A stretch of 64,000 nucleotides of DNA, from the NCBI GenBank assembly GCA_023391095.1, contig JAEWBN010000022.1, positions 186,001-250,000 on the forward strand, given 5' to 3'. Shown in pieces: positions 25,853-34,034 of this stretch. Under the pieces are notes generated by a model, which was not told the DNA's origin, searched no databases, and worked only from the letters and a program-made list of their open reading frames with translations. The translations under genes and the position numbers were made by a program. Position 1 is the stretch's first letter. Each line of letters opens with the position of its first letter. This stretch comes from Pseudomonadota bacterium. Its GTDB lineage: Bacteria > Pseudomonadota > Alphaproteobacteria > Rhizobiales > Devosiaceae.

Positions 25853-26509
25853 TCAATAGTCCGGCATGGGCAGGTCATCGGGCCAGGGATAACCGAGGGA
25901 CAGGACCTGGACCCGGGTGTCGATCTCTTCGAGCAGGGGTTCTGATGTGGGGACCTCGACCTCCCCGGACACGGCGGTGACGTCGATGTCTTCGGGATAG
26001 CCGTCCTGCGGCGAGAAGCGGATGGAGAGCGAGCACCCGCCCTCAAGCTCGCCCGCAAGCGATCCGGTCTCGATATTGGCGTGGCCGCCATAGTCCCACC
26101 AGAAGCCGCCGATGATGAAATCCTGGCCATTGGCCTCGACCACATCGGCAACGCTCATGCCCAGCTGGACACCGCCCGGCGCGATCTGGGCGGGCGCCAG
26201 CTCGACATAGGAGAGCCGGCTGAGGTTTTCCTCGTCGAACCAGCCGAACTGCATTTTCCTCTTGGGATCGTCCGGGAACACCGTGGTGGCGATGATCTCC
26301 ATGCCTTCGGCGCCATAGACGGTGCCGGTCACGACATTGTCCGCCCCGAAAGTATCCTTGACCAGCGCCTCGCTGCTATCCGGTCCGAACACGCCGGCGC
26401 AGGCGACCGGCTCTGGCGCAGCCGGCGCCTTGGTCTTTTCCTTGGCAGCAAGGGGGGCAGCGGCGAGCAGGGCCGCGCAGAGAGCAAGCAAAGACAGGTG
26501 GACGCGCAT
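25853..26509 (-). CDS. Hypothetical secreted protein
   Basis: A 218-aa protein with a signal peptide (MRVHLSLLALCAALLAAAPL, cleavage around AAK), a Lys/Pro/Ala linker and a mature domain with CAGVFGPDSSEALVKDTFG, an acidic middle and a Pro-rich C-terminus (YPWPDDLPMPDY). The two cysteines (one in CAGVFG, one in GGCSLSI) could form a disulfide. Family not recognised. The ATG at 26509 has an excellent GAGGAGA 7-9 nt upstream; the longer frame to 26686 crosses the divergent promoter and is rejected. Confidence 0.72.
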   Translation of the reverse strand: MRVHLSLLALCAALLAAAPLAAKEKTKAPAAPEPVACAGVFGPDSSEALVKDTFGADNVVTGTVYGAEGMEIIATTVFPDDPKRKMQFGWFDEENLSRLSYVELAPAQIAPGGVQLGMSVADVVEANGQDFIIGGFWWDYGGHANIETGSLAGELEGGCSLSIRFSPQDGYPEDIDVTAVSGEVEVPTSEPLLEEIDTRVQVLSLGYPWPDDLPMPDY

Positions 26510-26645
26510 GGAATTGTCTCCTCGGGACGGGGCCATTGTGTCGCAACCATTGTCGCCCGGCAATCTGCGACTCGGCCTATGAACGAGGCCGAAGGCGGCC
26601 GATCCGAGGGTCCGCCACTCCACCAGCGAAAGGGGCGCGTCCGCC

Positions 26646-26900
26646 ATGAAACCGATCACCTTTACCCGCGATGAAACCAAGGCCATCGTGGGGGAAATCC
26701 AGGACTATTTCCGCGATGAGCTGGACCAGTCCATCGGCGCCATGCCGGCCGAAATGCTGATGGCCTTCTTTGCCGACAAGATGGGCGCCTATTTCTACAA
26801 TCGGGGCCTCCATGACGCGCAGGCACTGGTGCGCAAGAAGATCGACGACGTCAGCGACGAGATCTTCTCACTCGAACAGCCCACCCGGCATCTGCGCTGA
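26646..26900 (+). CDS. DUF2164 family protein
   Basis: An 84-aa small protein matching the DUF2164 pattern: ITFTRDETKAIVGEIQDYF, an acidic ELDQSIG, AEMLMAFFADKMGAYFYNRG and GLHDAQALVRKKIDDV. No known function, no signal peptide. aggggc lies upstream of the ATG. It is divergent from the secreted protein and is followed after 90 bp by the DUF486 gene. Confidence 0.85.
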   Translation: MKPITFTRDETKAIVGEIQDYFRDELDQSIGAMPAEMLMAFFADKMGAYFYNRGLHDAQALVRKKIDDVSDEIFSLEQPTRHLR

Positions 26901-26990
26901 CCGGGCTTTCGCAAAATCGCACTTTTCCCCGGCATCGGGAGTGATAAAAGGCGCGGCCGGATCGCCTTCCGGTTTGCGCAGGAGGAAGCC

Positions 26991-27347
26991 TTGGGCTTCA
27001 ATTTTCCGACCCTGGCCCCCATCGGGCTGTTGATCGCTTCAAACCTCTTCATGACCTTTGCCTGGTATGGGCACCTCAAATTTCCCAGCGCCGCGCTCTG
27101 GGTCGTGGTGTTCATCAGCTGGGGCATCGCGTTTTTCGAATATTGGCTGGCCGTGCCGGCCAACCGCATCGGGCACGCGGTCTATTCGGCGGCTGAACTC
27201 AAGACTATCCAGGAGGTCATTTCCCTCTCGGTCTTCATGCTGTTTGCCGTGTTCTACCTGGGCGAGAAGCTCACCTGGAACCACGGCATCGGCTTCGGCT
27301 TCATCGCGCTCGGCGCCTTCTTCATTTTCAAGGGGCCGCTGAAATAG
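26991..27347 (+). CDS. DUF486 (DMT-superfamily) membrane protein
   Basis: A 118-aa protein with four hydrophobic helices and the FAWYGHLKF and NRIGHAVYSAAELKTIQEVI blocks characteristic of DUF486, a half-size member of the drug/metabolite transporter clan. Substrate unknown. Translation starts at a TTG (26991) with a strong aggaggaagcc directly upstream; no ATG is available before the first helix. Confidence 0.88.
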   Translation: MGFNFPTLAPIGLLIASNLFMTFAWYGHLKFPSAALWVVVFISWGIAFFEYWLAVPANRIGHAVYSAAELKTIQEVISLSVFMLFAVFYLGEKLTWNHGIGFGFIALGAFFIFKGPLK

Positions 27348-27374
27348 CGACCCCGCAGGGCTGTCGGGCCGTGA

Positions 27375-28340
27375 TCAGCCCAGGCAGTCGACAATGCTGG
27401 TTGCGAGGCCGCGCAGCAGCTCGGCGTAAAGGTTGGGCCCTTCAGTGAGGTCTGCACCCTCCGGGTCGAGCACTCCAGCCCTGGCCTCGGTGCCCTCGAT
27501 GATCGTGTTGACGATGGCAGGCTGAAAATTGGGCTCGGCAAAGACGCAGGTGGCGCCCAATTCGGCGACCTTGGCGCGCAGTTGATCGACGCGGGCTGCG
27601 CCGGGCATGGCCTCGGGTGACACGGTGATGGAGCCCGCGACGGTGAGGCCGAACCGGTTTTCGAAATACTGGTAGGCGTCGTGGAACACCAGGAAGGGCT
27701 TGTCTGCCGCCGGGGCAAGCTGTGCGCTCAATTCATCCGTGAGAGCATCGAGCCGCTCCTGTTCCGCCGCCGCATTGGCCGCATAGGTGTCGGCATTTTC
27801 AGGGTCGGCCTCGGACAGCGCCGCGGCAATCCCGGCCACCATCAGCTTGGCGTTGGCCGGATCGAGCCAGAAATGCATGTCGCCCTCTCCATGGGCGTGG
27901 TCGTGATCTTCGTGGCCGTGATCGTGATCGTGGTCATGGTCGTGATCGTGGCGATCGTCTTCAGGATGCGCGTGGGATTCGAAGGCGCCGCCGTCGCGCA
28001 TGGGCAGGAGGGTGATGCCGGGCGCTTCCGCCAATTCCACGGTGCGGGCGTTGGTGGAAAGGGTTTCCAGCGCATCGGCCAGGAAAAGCTCCATGCCATG
28101 ACCGGTCCAGAAGACGATGTCGGCCGCTTCCAGCGCTGCGGCGTCGGAGGGGCGCAGCGAATAATTGTGTGGCGAGGCGGCGCCGCGGACAATCAGCTCC
28201 GGCGTTCCGACATCGCCCATGACCGCCGAAACCAGCGAGTGGACCGGCTTGGTCGAGGCCACCACGGCCGGGGCAGCCATGGCCGTTGCGGTAAGGAGGA
28301 GACTGACCAGCGTGGCGGCGGGAAGGAGCATGTTCGGCAT
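27375..28340 (-). CDS. znuA: Zinc ABC transporter substrate-binding protein ZnuA
   Basis: A periplasmic cluster A-I zinc-binding protein of 321 aa with a signal peptide ending near TAMA. Ligand motifs: the first His in SPHNYSLRPSD near residue 58, the second in GDMHFWLDPANA near 155, the third in VFHDAYQYFENRFGL near 217-231, and a C-terminal acidic ligand region. Between the first two lies a His/Asp-rich loop (about residues 123-152, many HD repeats), typical of zinc rather than manganese binders. Divergent from znuCB-zur across a 148-bp region with candidate Zur boxes. Confidence 0.95.
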   Translation of the reverse strand: MPNMLLPAATLVSLLLTATAMAAPAVVASTKPVHSLVSAVMGDVGTPELIVRGAASPHNYSLRPSDAAALEAADIVFWTGHGMELFLADALETLSTNARTVELAEAPGITLLPMRDGGAFESHAHPEDDRHDHDHDHDHDHGHEDHDHAHGEGDMHFWLDPANAKLMVAGIAAALSEADPENADTYAANAAAEQERLDALTDELSAQLAPAADKPFLVFHDAYQYFENRFGLTVAGSITVSPEAMPGAARVDQLRAKVAELGATCVFAEPNFQPAIVNTIIEGTEARAGVLDPEGADLTEGPNLYAELLRGLATSIVDCLG

Positions 28341-28373
28341 CGGCGGCCCTCTTGAAGCGAGTTGGAACCAGCG

Positions 28374-28395
28374 TGATATGTTATGTTATTACGCT
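28374..28395. promoter_or_regulatory. Candidate Zur box 1
   Basis: GTTATGTTATTAC at 28380-28392 is an imperfect palindrome (GTTAT / ATTAC) in a TA-rich stretch resembling alphaproteobacterial Zur operators. It lies 35 bp upstream of znuA. Confidence 0.5.
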
Positions 28396-28400
28396 TGCAG

Positions 28401-28423
28401 CGATGTTATGCTATAACGTATTG
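28401..28423. promoter_or_regulatory. Candidate Zur box 2
   Basis: GTTATGCTATAAC at 28405-28417 is a perfect 13-bp interrupted palindrome (GTTAT-GCT-ATAAC), close to the Zur consensus with TGTTATA/TATAACA half sites. It sits between box 1 and the znuC start; the two boxes suggest separate control of the divergent promoters. Confidence 0.62.
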
Positions 28424-28488
28424 AACGGCGTCAAGGGTGGATGTAGCCGGATTTGCGGCGCACGCTCCAAGCAGGATTTTGGGCTCTC

Positions 28489-29298
28489 ATGAACGCTCTC
28501 ACACGACGGGAAGTGCTGATTACGCTGCGCGGCGCGGGCATGCGCAGCGGCGGCCGCACGCTGGTGGAGGGCGTCGATCTCAGCATCAGGCGCGGCGAGA
28601 TCGTGACCCTGATCGGGCCCAATGGATCGGGCAAATCCACGACCGCCAAAATGGTCACGGGCGTGCTGCGCCCCAGCATGGGCACGGTCACCCGCCTGCC
28701 CGGGCTCACCGTCGGCTATGTGCCACAAAAGCTCTCCATCGACTGGACGCTGCCGCTCACGGTCGGGCGGCTGATGACGCTGACGGGCCGATTTTCGCAA
28801 GCAGAGATCACGGCGGCTCTCGAAGCCGTCGGCGCGGCGCACCTGCTCAAGGCGGCCGTGCAGGAGCTGTCGGGCGGCGAATTCCAGCGCGTCCTGTTTG
28901 CCCGCGCCATGATCCGCAAGCCCGACCTTCTGGTCCTCGATGAGCCGGTGCAGGGCGTCGATTTTTCCGGCGAGGTCGCACTTTATCGCCTGATCCGTGA
29001 AATCCGCGACCAGACGCAGGCCGGTATCCTGATGATTTCCCACGACCTGCATGTGGTCATGGCCGAGACCGATACCGTGCTCTGCCTCAATGGCCATGTC
29101 TGCTGCCGGGGCACGCCCAATGCGGTCAAGACCAGCCCAGAATATCTGCGGCTATTCGGCGACCGCGCCGGCTCGGCGCTCGCCATCTACGAGCACCATC
29201 ACGACCACGAGCATCACGAGGATGGCTGCGTTGTGGGCGAGCATGGGCATGACGGACACCATCATCACGAGCATGGGGAGCACAGCCATGCTCGGTGA
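28489..29298 (+). CDS. znuC: Zinc ABC transporter ATP-binding protein ZnuC with His-rich tail
   Basis: A 269-aa ABC ATPase energising zinc uptake: Walker A GPNGSGKST, signature LSGGEFQR, Walker B LLVLDEP, and the H-loop ISHDLH. Unlike most ZnuC proteins, it carries a C-terminal tail of about 35 residues rich in His and Asp/Glu (starting YEHHHDHEHHEDG). This could bind zinc on the cytoplasmic side and feed back on transport; inference. Its stop overlaps the znuB start by 11 bp. The ATG at 28489 fits the conserved N-terminus; a TTG at 28453 is an unlikely alternative. Confidence 0.95.
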   Translation: MNALTRREVLITLRGAGMRSGGRTLVEGVDLSIRRGEIVTLIGPNGSGKSTTAKMVTGVLRPSMGTVTRLPGLTVGYVPQKLSIDWTLPLTVGRLMTLTGRFSQAEITAALEAVGAAHLLKAAVQELSGGEFQRVLFARAMIRKPDLLVLDEPVQGVDFSGEVALYRLIREIRDQTQAGILMISHDLHVVMAETDTVLCLNGHVCCRGTPNAVKTSPEYLRLFGDRAGSALAIYEHHHDHEHHEDGCVVGEHGHDGHHHHEHGEHSHAR

Positions 29299-30106
29299 CT
29301 TCTTTTCCCGCGCGCTGGTGGCCGGCATCGGCCTGGCTGCCGTAACCGGTCCGCTGGGCTGCTTCGTGGTCTGGCGGCGCATGGCCTATTTCGGCGATAC
29401 GATGGCCCATTCGGCGCTGCTCGGGGTCGCGCTGTCCATCCTGCTTTCGGTCAATATGACGCTGGGTGTCTTCGCCGTGGCGGCCCTCGTGGCCGGGGCG
29501 CTGCTGCTTCTGCAGAAACAGAACACGCTCTCGACCGACGCGCTGCTGGGTATTCTCAGCCATTCGAGCCTCGCGGTCGGGCTCGTCATTGTCGGCTTCC
29601 TGACCCAGGTGCGGATCGATCTCATGGGATTCCTGTTCGGGGATATCCTGGCGGTTTCGGTCGAGGACATTGCCGTGATCTATGGCGGCGGGCTGGCGAT
29701 CCTTGCCATCCTGGTCCTCAACTGGCGGCCACTGCTGGCGGCCACTGTCAGTCCGGAACTGGCGGAGGCCGAAGGCCTGAGGCCCGAGGTAAGCCGCATC
29801 ATCCTGATGCTGCTCATGGCGTCGGTCATCGCCATTGCAATGAAGCTCGTCGGGGTGCTGCTGATCACCTCGCTTCTCATCATCCCGGCCGCGACCGCAC
29901 GGCGGTTGAGCGCAACCCCGGAAATGATGGCGGTCGTGGCGGCGGTGCTGGGCGCAGTGGCCGTGGTCGGCGGCTTGTTCGGCTCGCGCAGCTGGGATAC
30001 CGCTTCGGGACCATCCATCGTAGTGATGGCACTGGCCATTTTCCTTTTATCGCTGGCCGTACCCACGACGCGGCTGTTTGGCAGGAGAGAGCATAATGGC
30101 GCATGA
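29288..30106 (+). CDS. znuB: Zinc ABC transporter permease ZnuB
   Basis: A 272-aa integral-membrane permease of the ABC-3 family: MLGDFFSRALVAGIGLAAVT, GCFVVWRRMAYFGDTMAHSA near residues 24-43 and the conserved KLVGVLLITSLLIIPAATAR near 192-211. About eight hydrophobic helices. The start at 29288 overlaps znuC by 11 bp and has gggag upstream (about 29276); the longer open frame into znuC is not coding. Confidence 0.94.
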   Translation: MLGDFFSRALVAGIGLAAVTGPLGCFVVWRRMAYFGDTMAHSALLGVALSILLSVNMTLGVFAVAALVAGALLLLQKQNTLSTDALLGILSHSSLAVGLVIVGFLTQVRIDLMGFLFGDILAVSVEDIAVIYGGGLAILAILVLNWRPLLAATVSPELAEAEGLRPEVSRIILMLLMASVIAIAMKLVGVLLITSLLIIPAATARRLSATPEMMAVVAAVLGAVAVVGGLFGSRSWDTASGPSIVVMALAIFLLSLAVPTTRLFGRREHNGA

Positions 30107-30512
30107 GCATGACCACGCTGTCCCGCCGGACCTGACCCGCAATCAGGAACTGGTGCTGGGGGCGCTCAACCACTCCCCTGCCCCGCTATCGGCCTATGAC
30201 ATTCTCGACCGGCTGCGCGGCGACGGGCTGCGGGCGCCGCTCCAGATCTATCGGGCGCTCGACAAGCTGGTGGAGCGTGGGCTCGCCCATCGCCTTGAAT
30301 CTCTCAATGCCTTTGTGGCCTGCGCCGATGCGCATTGCCATCGCAAGGGCCTGATCGCCTTTGCCATCTGCAGCAGCTGCGGCAAGGTCGACGAATTCGC
30401 CGATGCGGTGATCGAGGAACGGCTGGGCGGCTGGGCCAGCCGGGAAGGCTTCAAGACCGAGCGCACCACCATGGAAATCCGCGGCCGCTGCGCCGCCTGC
30501 CTGCCCGTCTAG
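30096..30512 (+). CDS. zur: Zinc uptake regulator Zur (Fur family)
   Basis: This 138-aa Fur-family repressor senses zinc. The winged-helix region is residues 12-80 (LSAYDILDRLRGDG, APLQIYRALDKLVERGLAHRLE). Cys pairs for a structural zinc are present: ICSSCGKVDE and RCAACLPV. The His-containing ADAHCHRKG is the regulatory region. The short His-rich N-terminus MAHEHDH is unusual. It overlaps znuB by 11 bp and has aggagag at 30083. Location with znuABC strongly supports Zur over Fur. Confidence 0.93.
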   Translation: MAHEHDHAVPPDLTRNQELVLGALNHSPAPLSAYDILDRLRGDGLRAPLQIYRALDKLVERGLAHRLESLNAFVACADAHCHRKGLIAFAICSSCGKVDEFADAVIEERLGGWASREGFKTERTTMEIRGRCAACLPV

Positions 30513-30886
30513 GGCTCGCGCGGATACATCGGCGTGCCGGGCAAGGTGGGCAGCCAGGGCTCGCGGCGGATGCACCATTCTTCGAATTGCGGCGCAATGG
30601 CATTGGGCGCGTCATCCAGCGTGCCAATGTAGATCTCGGCCGCCGTATCGGTGAGGTTGAACAGGCGCGACCCGCATTTGGGGCAGAAAGAGCGGCCGAT
30701 ATAGGTCTCGAAGGCACCCGAAACCGTGAACTGGTGCCGGTGCCAGTCGGCAAAGGCGAGAAACACCGAACCGGTGATCTTGCGGCAGTCCGTGCAGTGG
30801 CACAGCCCCGACTTGAACGGCTCGCCCTTGAGCTCGTAGCGCACCGCGCCGCACTGGCAGCCGCCTGTCCTGATTTGGGTGTCCAT
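30509..30886 (-). CDS. GFA family (CENP-V/glutathione-dependent formaldehyde-activating-like) protein
   Basis: A 125-aa zinc-binding protein of the GFA/Mss4-like fold. Zinc ligands: CQCGAVRY near residue 10-17, CHCTDCRKITGS near 29-40 and CPKCGSRLF near 68-76. The family includes Gfa but most members have no demonstrated activity. The ATG at 30886 has aggagg 6-11 nt upstream. Its stop and the zur stop share the palindrome CTAG (30509-30512). Confidence 0.88.
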   Translation of the reverse strand: MDTQIRTGGCQCGAVRYELKGEPFKSGLCHCTDCRKITGSVFLAFADWHRHQFTVSGAFETYIGRSFCPKCGSRLFNLTDTAAEIYIGTLDDAPNAIAPQFEEWCIRREPWLPTLPGTPMYPREP

Positions 30887-30931
30887 TGCGTCCTCCTTTG
30901 CGGGGGACAACTCACCCTGGCGGAGCTTGGT

Positions 30932-31489
30932 TCAGCCCGTATAGTTCAAAAAGCGGACAGCGGCGGCGCCATATTGGCGCGTATCTTCGAGGGTATAGCC
31001 GGGCGGAATGACCACTTCGGCGTCGGCGGCTTCTTCCCATACCAGGGTGGCACCGGGCTTGAGCCAGCCATTGGCGGCGATTTCGGCCAGGGCCTTTTCG
31101 CCCAGACCCAGGCCATAGGGCGGGTCAAGAAAAACCAGATCGAACTGACCAAACGTGCCCGGCGTGCCCAGCGCCGTGGCGTCGCGCCGCAGGAGCTTGG
31201 TGATGCCGGCCGCGCCAAAGGCCTGGATATGGTCGCGAATGAGGCCCCGGGCCTCGGCGCCGGTATCCACGAAGGTCACATGGGCCGCCCCGCGTGACAG
31301 CGCTTCAAGACCCAGCGCGCCCGTACCTGCGAAGAGGTCGAGCACGCGCAAGCCATCCAGAACCGGCCCGAGGCGCGACCCCAGGATATTGAAGACGGAT
31401 TCGCGGGCGCGGTCGGAGGTCGGGCGAATGGTGTCGTCCGACGGCGAGTTGAGTTGCTTGCCGCGAAATTTGCCGGCGACGATGCGCAT
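30932..31489 (-). CDS. rsmD: 16S rRNA (guanine966-N2)-methyltransferase RsmD
   Basis: A 185-aa methyltransferase modifying G966 of 16S rRNA. The N-terminus MRIVAGKFRGKQL, the RPTSDRARESVFNIL block, SAM-binding LDLFAGTGALGLEALSRGA near residue 51 and the catalytic DPPY near 122 are all present. It is adjacent (3 bp) to the upstream pseudouridine synthase, as in many Hyphomicrobiales, so the two are likely co-transcribed. Confidence 0.94.
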   Translation of the reverse strand: MRIVAGKFRGKQLNSPSDDTIRPTSDRARESVFNILGSRLGPVLDGLRVLDLFAGTGALGLEALSRGAAHVTFVDTGAEARGLIRDHIQAFGAAGITKLLRRDATALGTPGTFGQFDLVFLDPPYGLGLGEKALAEIAANGWLKPGATLVWEEAADAEVVIPPGYTLEDTRQYGAAAVRFLNYTG

Positions 31490-31492
31490 GGT

Positions 31493-33151
31493 TTAGCCGC
31501 GCGGTTTGCGGGGGCCGGTGGGGCGTCCGCCCGTGGGGCGTGCGCCGGCCGGACGGGCGCCGCCAGGACGCGGGCCACCGGGCTTGCCGCCAAAGGGCTT
31601 GCCACCGGGACGCCCGCCCTGCGGACGATCGCCAAACGGCTTTCCACCCGGACGACCACCCTGGGGACGATCCCCCTGAGGCCGATCACCAAAGGATTTT
31701 CCGCCGGGACGGCCTCCCTGCGGACGATCACCGAAGGACTTGCCACCGGGACGGCCACCCTGCGGACGATCTCCGAATGACTTGCCACCGGGACGGCCAC
31801 CCTGCGGACGGTCGCCAAACGGCCGCTCGGGACGCGGCCCCCGTGCGGGCTTGTCACCAAAATCGCGCTTGGGCCGATCGCCGAAGTCCCGCTTGGGGCG
31901 ATCCTCGAAGCTACGCTCGGGCCGCGGACCGCGGGCCGGACGATCCCCGAAATTACCCCGCGGCTTGTCGCCAAAGCCGCCACGCGCCGGCTTGTCGCCA
32001 AAGGAGCGCTTGGGCCGGTCACCATCGCGGCGCGGCGGACGATCACCGAAATCGCGCTTGGGGCGGTCGCCGAAGGGCTTGCCGCCCTCTGGACGGTCGC
32101 CGCACGGCGCGGGCTTGCCGAAGCTGCGGGCGGGCTGGTCGTCGCGGTCCGGGCGCTTGCGGTCCGCACCCTTGGGTTCGTAGACCTCGGGCGCGCGGCC
32201 GTCGTCCTCGAAATGGACGCGGCGCGGGCGGCCCTTGGGAAGCTCGTCATCGCGGCCGAAACCGCCACGGGCCGAAACGGGCGCTGCGCCGCGCGGCGGA
32301 TTGGGGCGGGCATGGTCGCGGTCGCGCGGCGAGCGCACCGGACGATCATCGCGCACAAAGGCGGTTTCGGGCATTTCGCTTTCGAAATCCACACCGGCAG
32401 ATTCGGCGAGCTTCTTGCCGAGCTGGTCGCGCAGCATGCGCGCCTTGACCACCTCGACGCCACCCTCGGGCAGGTCGCCCAGCTGGAAGGGGCCATAGGA
32501 GACGCGGATAAGCCGGTTTACTTCGAGCCCGAGCGAGCCCAGGACATTCTTGACCTCGCGGTTCTTGCCTTCGCGCAGGCCCAGGATCAGCCAGACATTG
32601 GAGCCCTGTTCGCGCTCCAGCGTCGCGGTGATGGGACCATACTGGACGCCATCGACGGTGATGCCGTTTTTGAGGGCATCGAGCTGGGCCTGGGTCACCG
32701 AACCGAAGGCGCGCACGCGATAGCGGCGCAGCCAGCCGGTCGAGGGTAGTTCGAGAACGCGCTTGAGGCCGCCATCATTGGTGAGCAGCAGGAGCCCCTC
32801 GGTATTGATATCGAGACGGCCCACGGTGAGGACGCGCGGCAGACCCTTCCTGTCGAGGTCTTCGAAAATGGTGGGACGGCCCTCGGGGTCCTTCTCGGTC
32901 ACCACCAGCCCGGCGGGCTTGTGATAGAGCCAGACGCGGGTGCCCTGGCGGGCGGCCAGCGGCAGGCCGTCAACCTCGATCTTGTCCTTGCTGGTGACGT
33001 TGAAGGCAGGGGTGATGACCTTCTTGCCATTCACCGAGACGCGGCCGTCGGCAATCCAGCCTTCGGCATCGCGGCGGGAGCAGAGCCCGGCGCGGGCAAT
33101 GACCTTGGCCAGACGATCGGCGGCTTCGGGCTGTTTTGGGGTGTCGCTCAT
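31493..33151 (-). CDS. rluB: RluB-type pseudouridine synthase with long Gly/Arg/Pro-rich repeat tail
   Basis: An S4 RNA-binding domain (residues ~12-60) and an RsuA/RluB/RluF-type catalytic domain with the nucleophile D114 in GRLDINTEGLLLLTNDG. This probably isomerises a uridine of 23S rRNA near position 2605. The catalytic part ends near residue 260; the remaining ~290 residues are low-complexity and basic, built from FGDRP, PKRDFGD and a 14-residue tandem unit FGDRPQGGRPGGKS. Such tails occur on RluB homologs of this group, where they probably bind RNA. Whole length 552 aa versus about 250-300 for E. coli RluB. Confidence 0.9.
   Translation of the reverse strand: MSDTPKQPEAADRLAKVIARAGLCSRRDAEGWIADGRVSVNGKKVITPAFNVTSKDKIEVDGLPLAARQGTRVWLYHKPAGLVVTEKDPEGRPTIFEDLDRKGLPRVLTVGRLDINTEGLLLLTNDGGLKRVLELPSTGWLRRYRVRAFGSVTQAQLDALKNGITVDGVQYGPITATLEREQGSNVWLILGLREGKNREVKNVLGSLGLEVNRLIRVSYGPFQLGDLPEGGVEVVKARMLRDQLGKKLAESAGVDFESEMPETAFVRDDRPVRSPRDRDHARPNPPRGAAPVSARGGFGRDDELPKGRPRRVHFEDDGRAPEVYEPKGADRKRPDRDDQPARSFGKPAPCGDRPEGGKPFGDRPKRDFGDRPPRRDGDRPKRSFGDKPARGGFGDKPRGNFGDRPARGPRPERSFEDRPKRDFGDRPKRDFGDKPARGPRPERPFGDRPQGGRPGGKSFGDRPQGGRPGGKSFGDRPQGGRPGGKSFGDRPQGDRPQGGRPGGKPFGDRPQGGRPGGKPFGGKPGGPRPGGARPAGARPTGGRPTGPRKPRG
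31604..31819 (-). repeat. In-frame tandem repeat (42-bp units) in rluB tail
   Basis: The unit FGDRPQGGRPGGKS/P occurs about five times, one copy containing an extra DRPQG insertion. At the DNA level the units are near identical, for example the repeated ccgccgggacgg / gccaccgggacgg phrases. It is prone to copy-number change by slippage while keeping frame. Confidence 0.8.
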
Positions 33152-33210
33152 GGGGCGGACTTTCTGACATGCGGGACCCGCGAGGGGCGGCGCAGATTAT
33201 GGGAAAAATC

Positions 33211-33245
33211 AAAAACGGCCGGAGCGCTCCGGCCGTTGGGAAATC
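33211..33245 (-). terminator. Intrinsic terminator of the lipoprotein gene (minus strand)
   Basis: The 24-bp perfect palindrome at 33214-33237 (centre ggagcgctcc) reads on the minus strand as a GC-rich hairpin followed by tttttgattttt. It is 28 bp past the stop of the lipoprotein gene. Confidence 0.82.
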
Positions 33246-33264
33246 GTGAAAGCGGCGCCTTGGC

Positions 33265-33960
33265 CTAGAGCTTGGTTTCGCTCTCGGTGAGGCGCGCGCC
33301 CTGCGTGCCGCTTTGGGCGCTGCTTGCCGGGCCCGAACGGGCCAAGGCACGGCGGATTTCGGCCGGGCAGCGGTCGTCGCGCAGGGAAACCAGTTCGCCG
33401 GCGGGCGTACGGCAGACCAGGTCCGCATCCCCAACACGCACGAAATATTCGGACGGCGGGAGGTAAAGCGGCCGGTTGGCATTGCCGGTAACGGTAATAT
33501 TGGCCTGCTGCATGCGGGCCGTGAGCTGGCGGGCCTCCGCATCGGTCAGCGGGCGCCCGGACAGCGTGCGCAGGTCGACCACGCGCGCATTGCGCAGGCG
33601 CTGCAGATCGGCCTCGGAAATATTGGACGTATCGATCTGGACCGAGTTGCTGTTGGTCGGCAACTGGGCAGCGGTTGCGGTCGCCACGGGCGCCGGAAGG
33701 GCCTCGGTCGACTTGGGCAGGACCAGCGGGGCACGCGCATTGGTAAGGTCGGCCTTGGGCTCCTCGCCGGGGATGAGGCCGATGCCGCGGGCGGTCGAGC
33801 TCATCACTTCCCGCTCGAAAGTGCCGAAATCGGTCAGGGCATTGGTGCCTTCGACAGTGGTGCAGGCGCCCAGCGCCAAAGTGGCCGCCAGAGCCAGTCC
33901 GGCAAGGCTCGCCCGTGCAATTCCGGTGAGGCCAGTGTGCCCGATCGATCCAATGCGCAT
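33265..33960 (-). CDS. Hypothetical lipoprotein downstream of lspA
   Basis: A 231-aa protein with a lipobox LALGAC near residue 28-33 after a hydrophobic signal, so probably acylated at Cys33 and anchored in the outer or inner membrane. The mature part contains FEREVMSS, an ARAPLVLP phrase resembling that of alphaproteobacterial DUF3035 lipoproteins which often follow lspA, and a Ser/Ala-rich end. I do not assign a function. The ATG at 33960 is selected because the longer frame into lspA gives no lipoprotein signal. Confidence 0.72.
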   Translation of the reverse strand: MRIGSIGHTGLTGIARASLAGLALAATLALGACTTVEGTNALTDFGTFEREVMSSTARGIGLIPGEEPKADLTNARAPLVLPKSTEALPAPVATATAAQLPTNSNSVQIDTSNISEADLQRLRNARVVDLRTLSGRPLTDAEARQLTARMQQANITVTGNANRPLYLPPSEYFVRVGDADLVCRTPAGELVSLRDDRCPAEIRRALARSGPASSAQSGTQGARLTESETKL

Positions 33961-34034
33961 GCGAGGTCCCTTACAGTATCGGCGGCGCTTATAGCGCATT
34001 CCGCGGCGTAAGACCAGATTTTGGCAGGATGGTG

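Noticed and set aside
30890..30931. A possible pseudogene between the GFA gene and rsmD.
   Set aside because: The gap is only about 45 bp and carries a good ribosome site for the GFA gene; nothing broken is visible.
31604..31819. Tandem near-identical 42-bp repeats that could suggest a CRISPR.
   Set aside because: The units are contiguous without unique spacers, remain in frame and encode the rluB tail.
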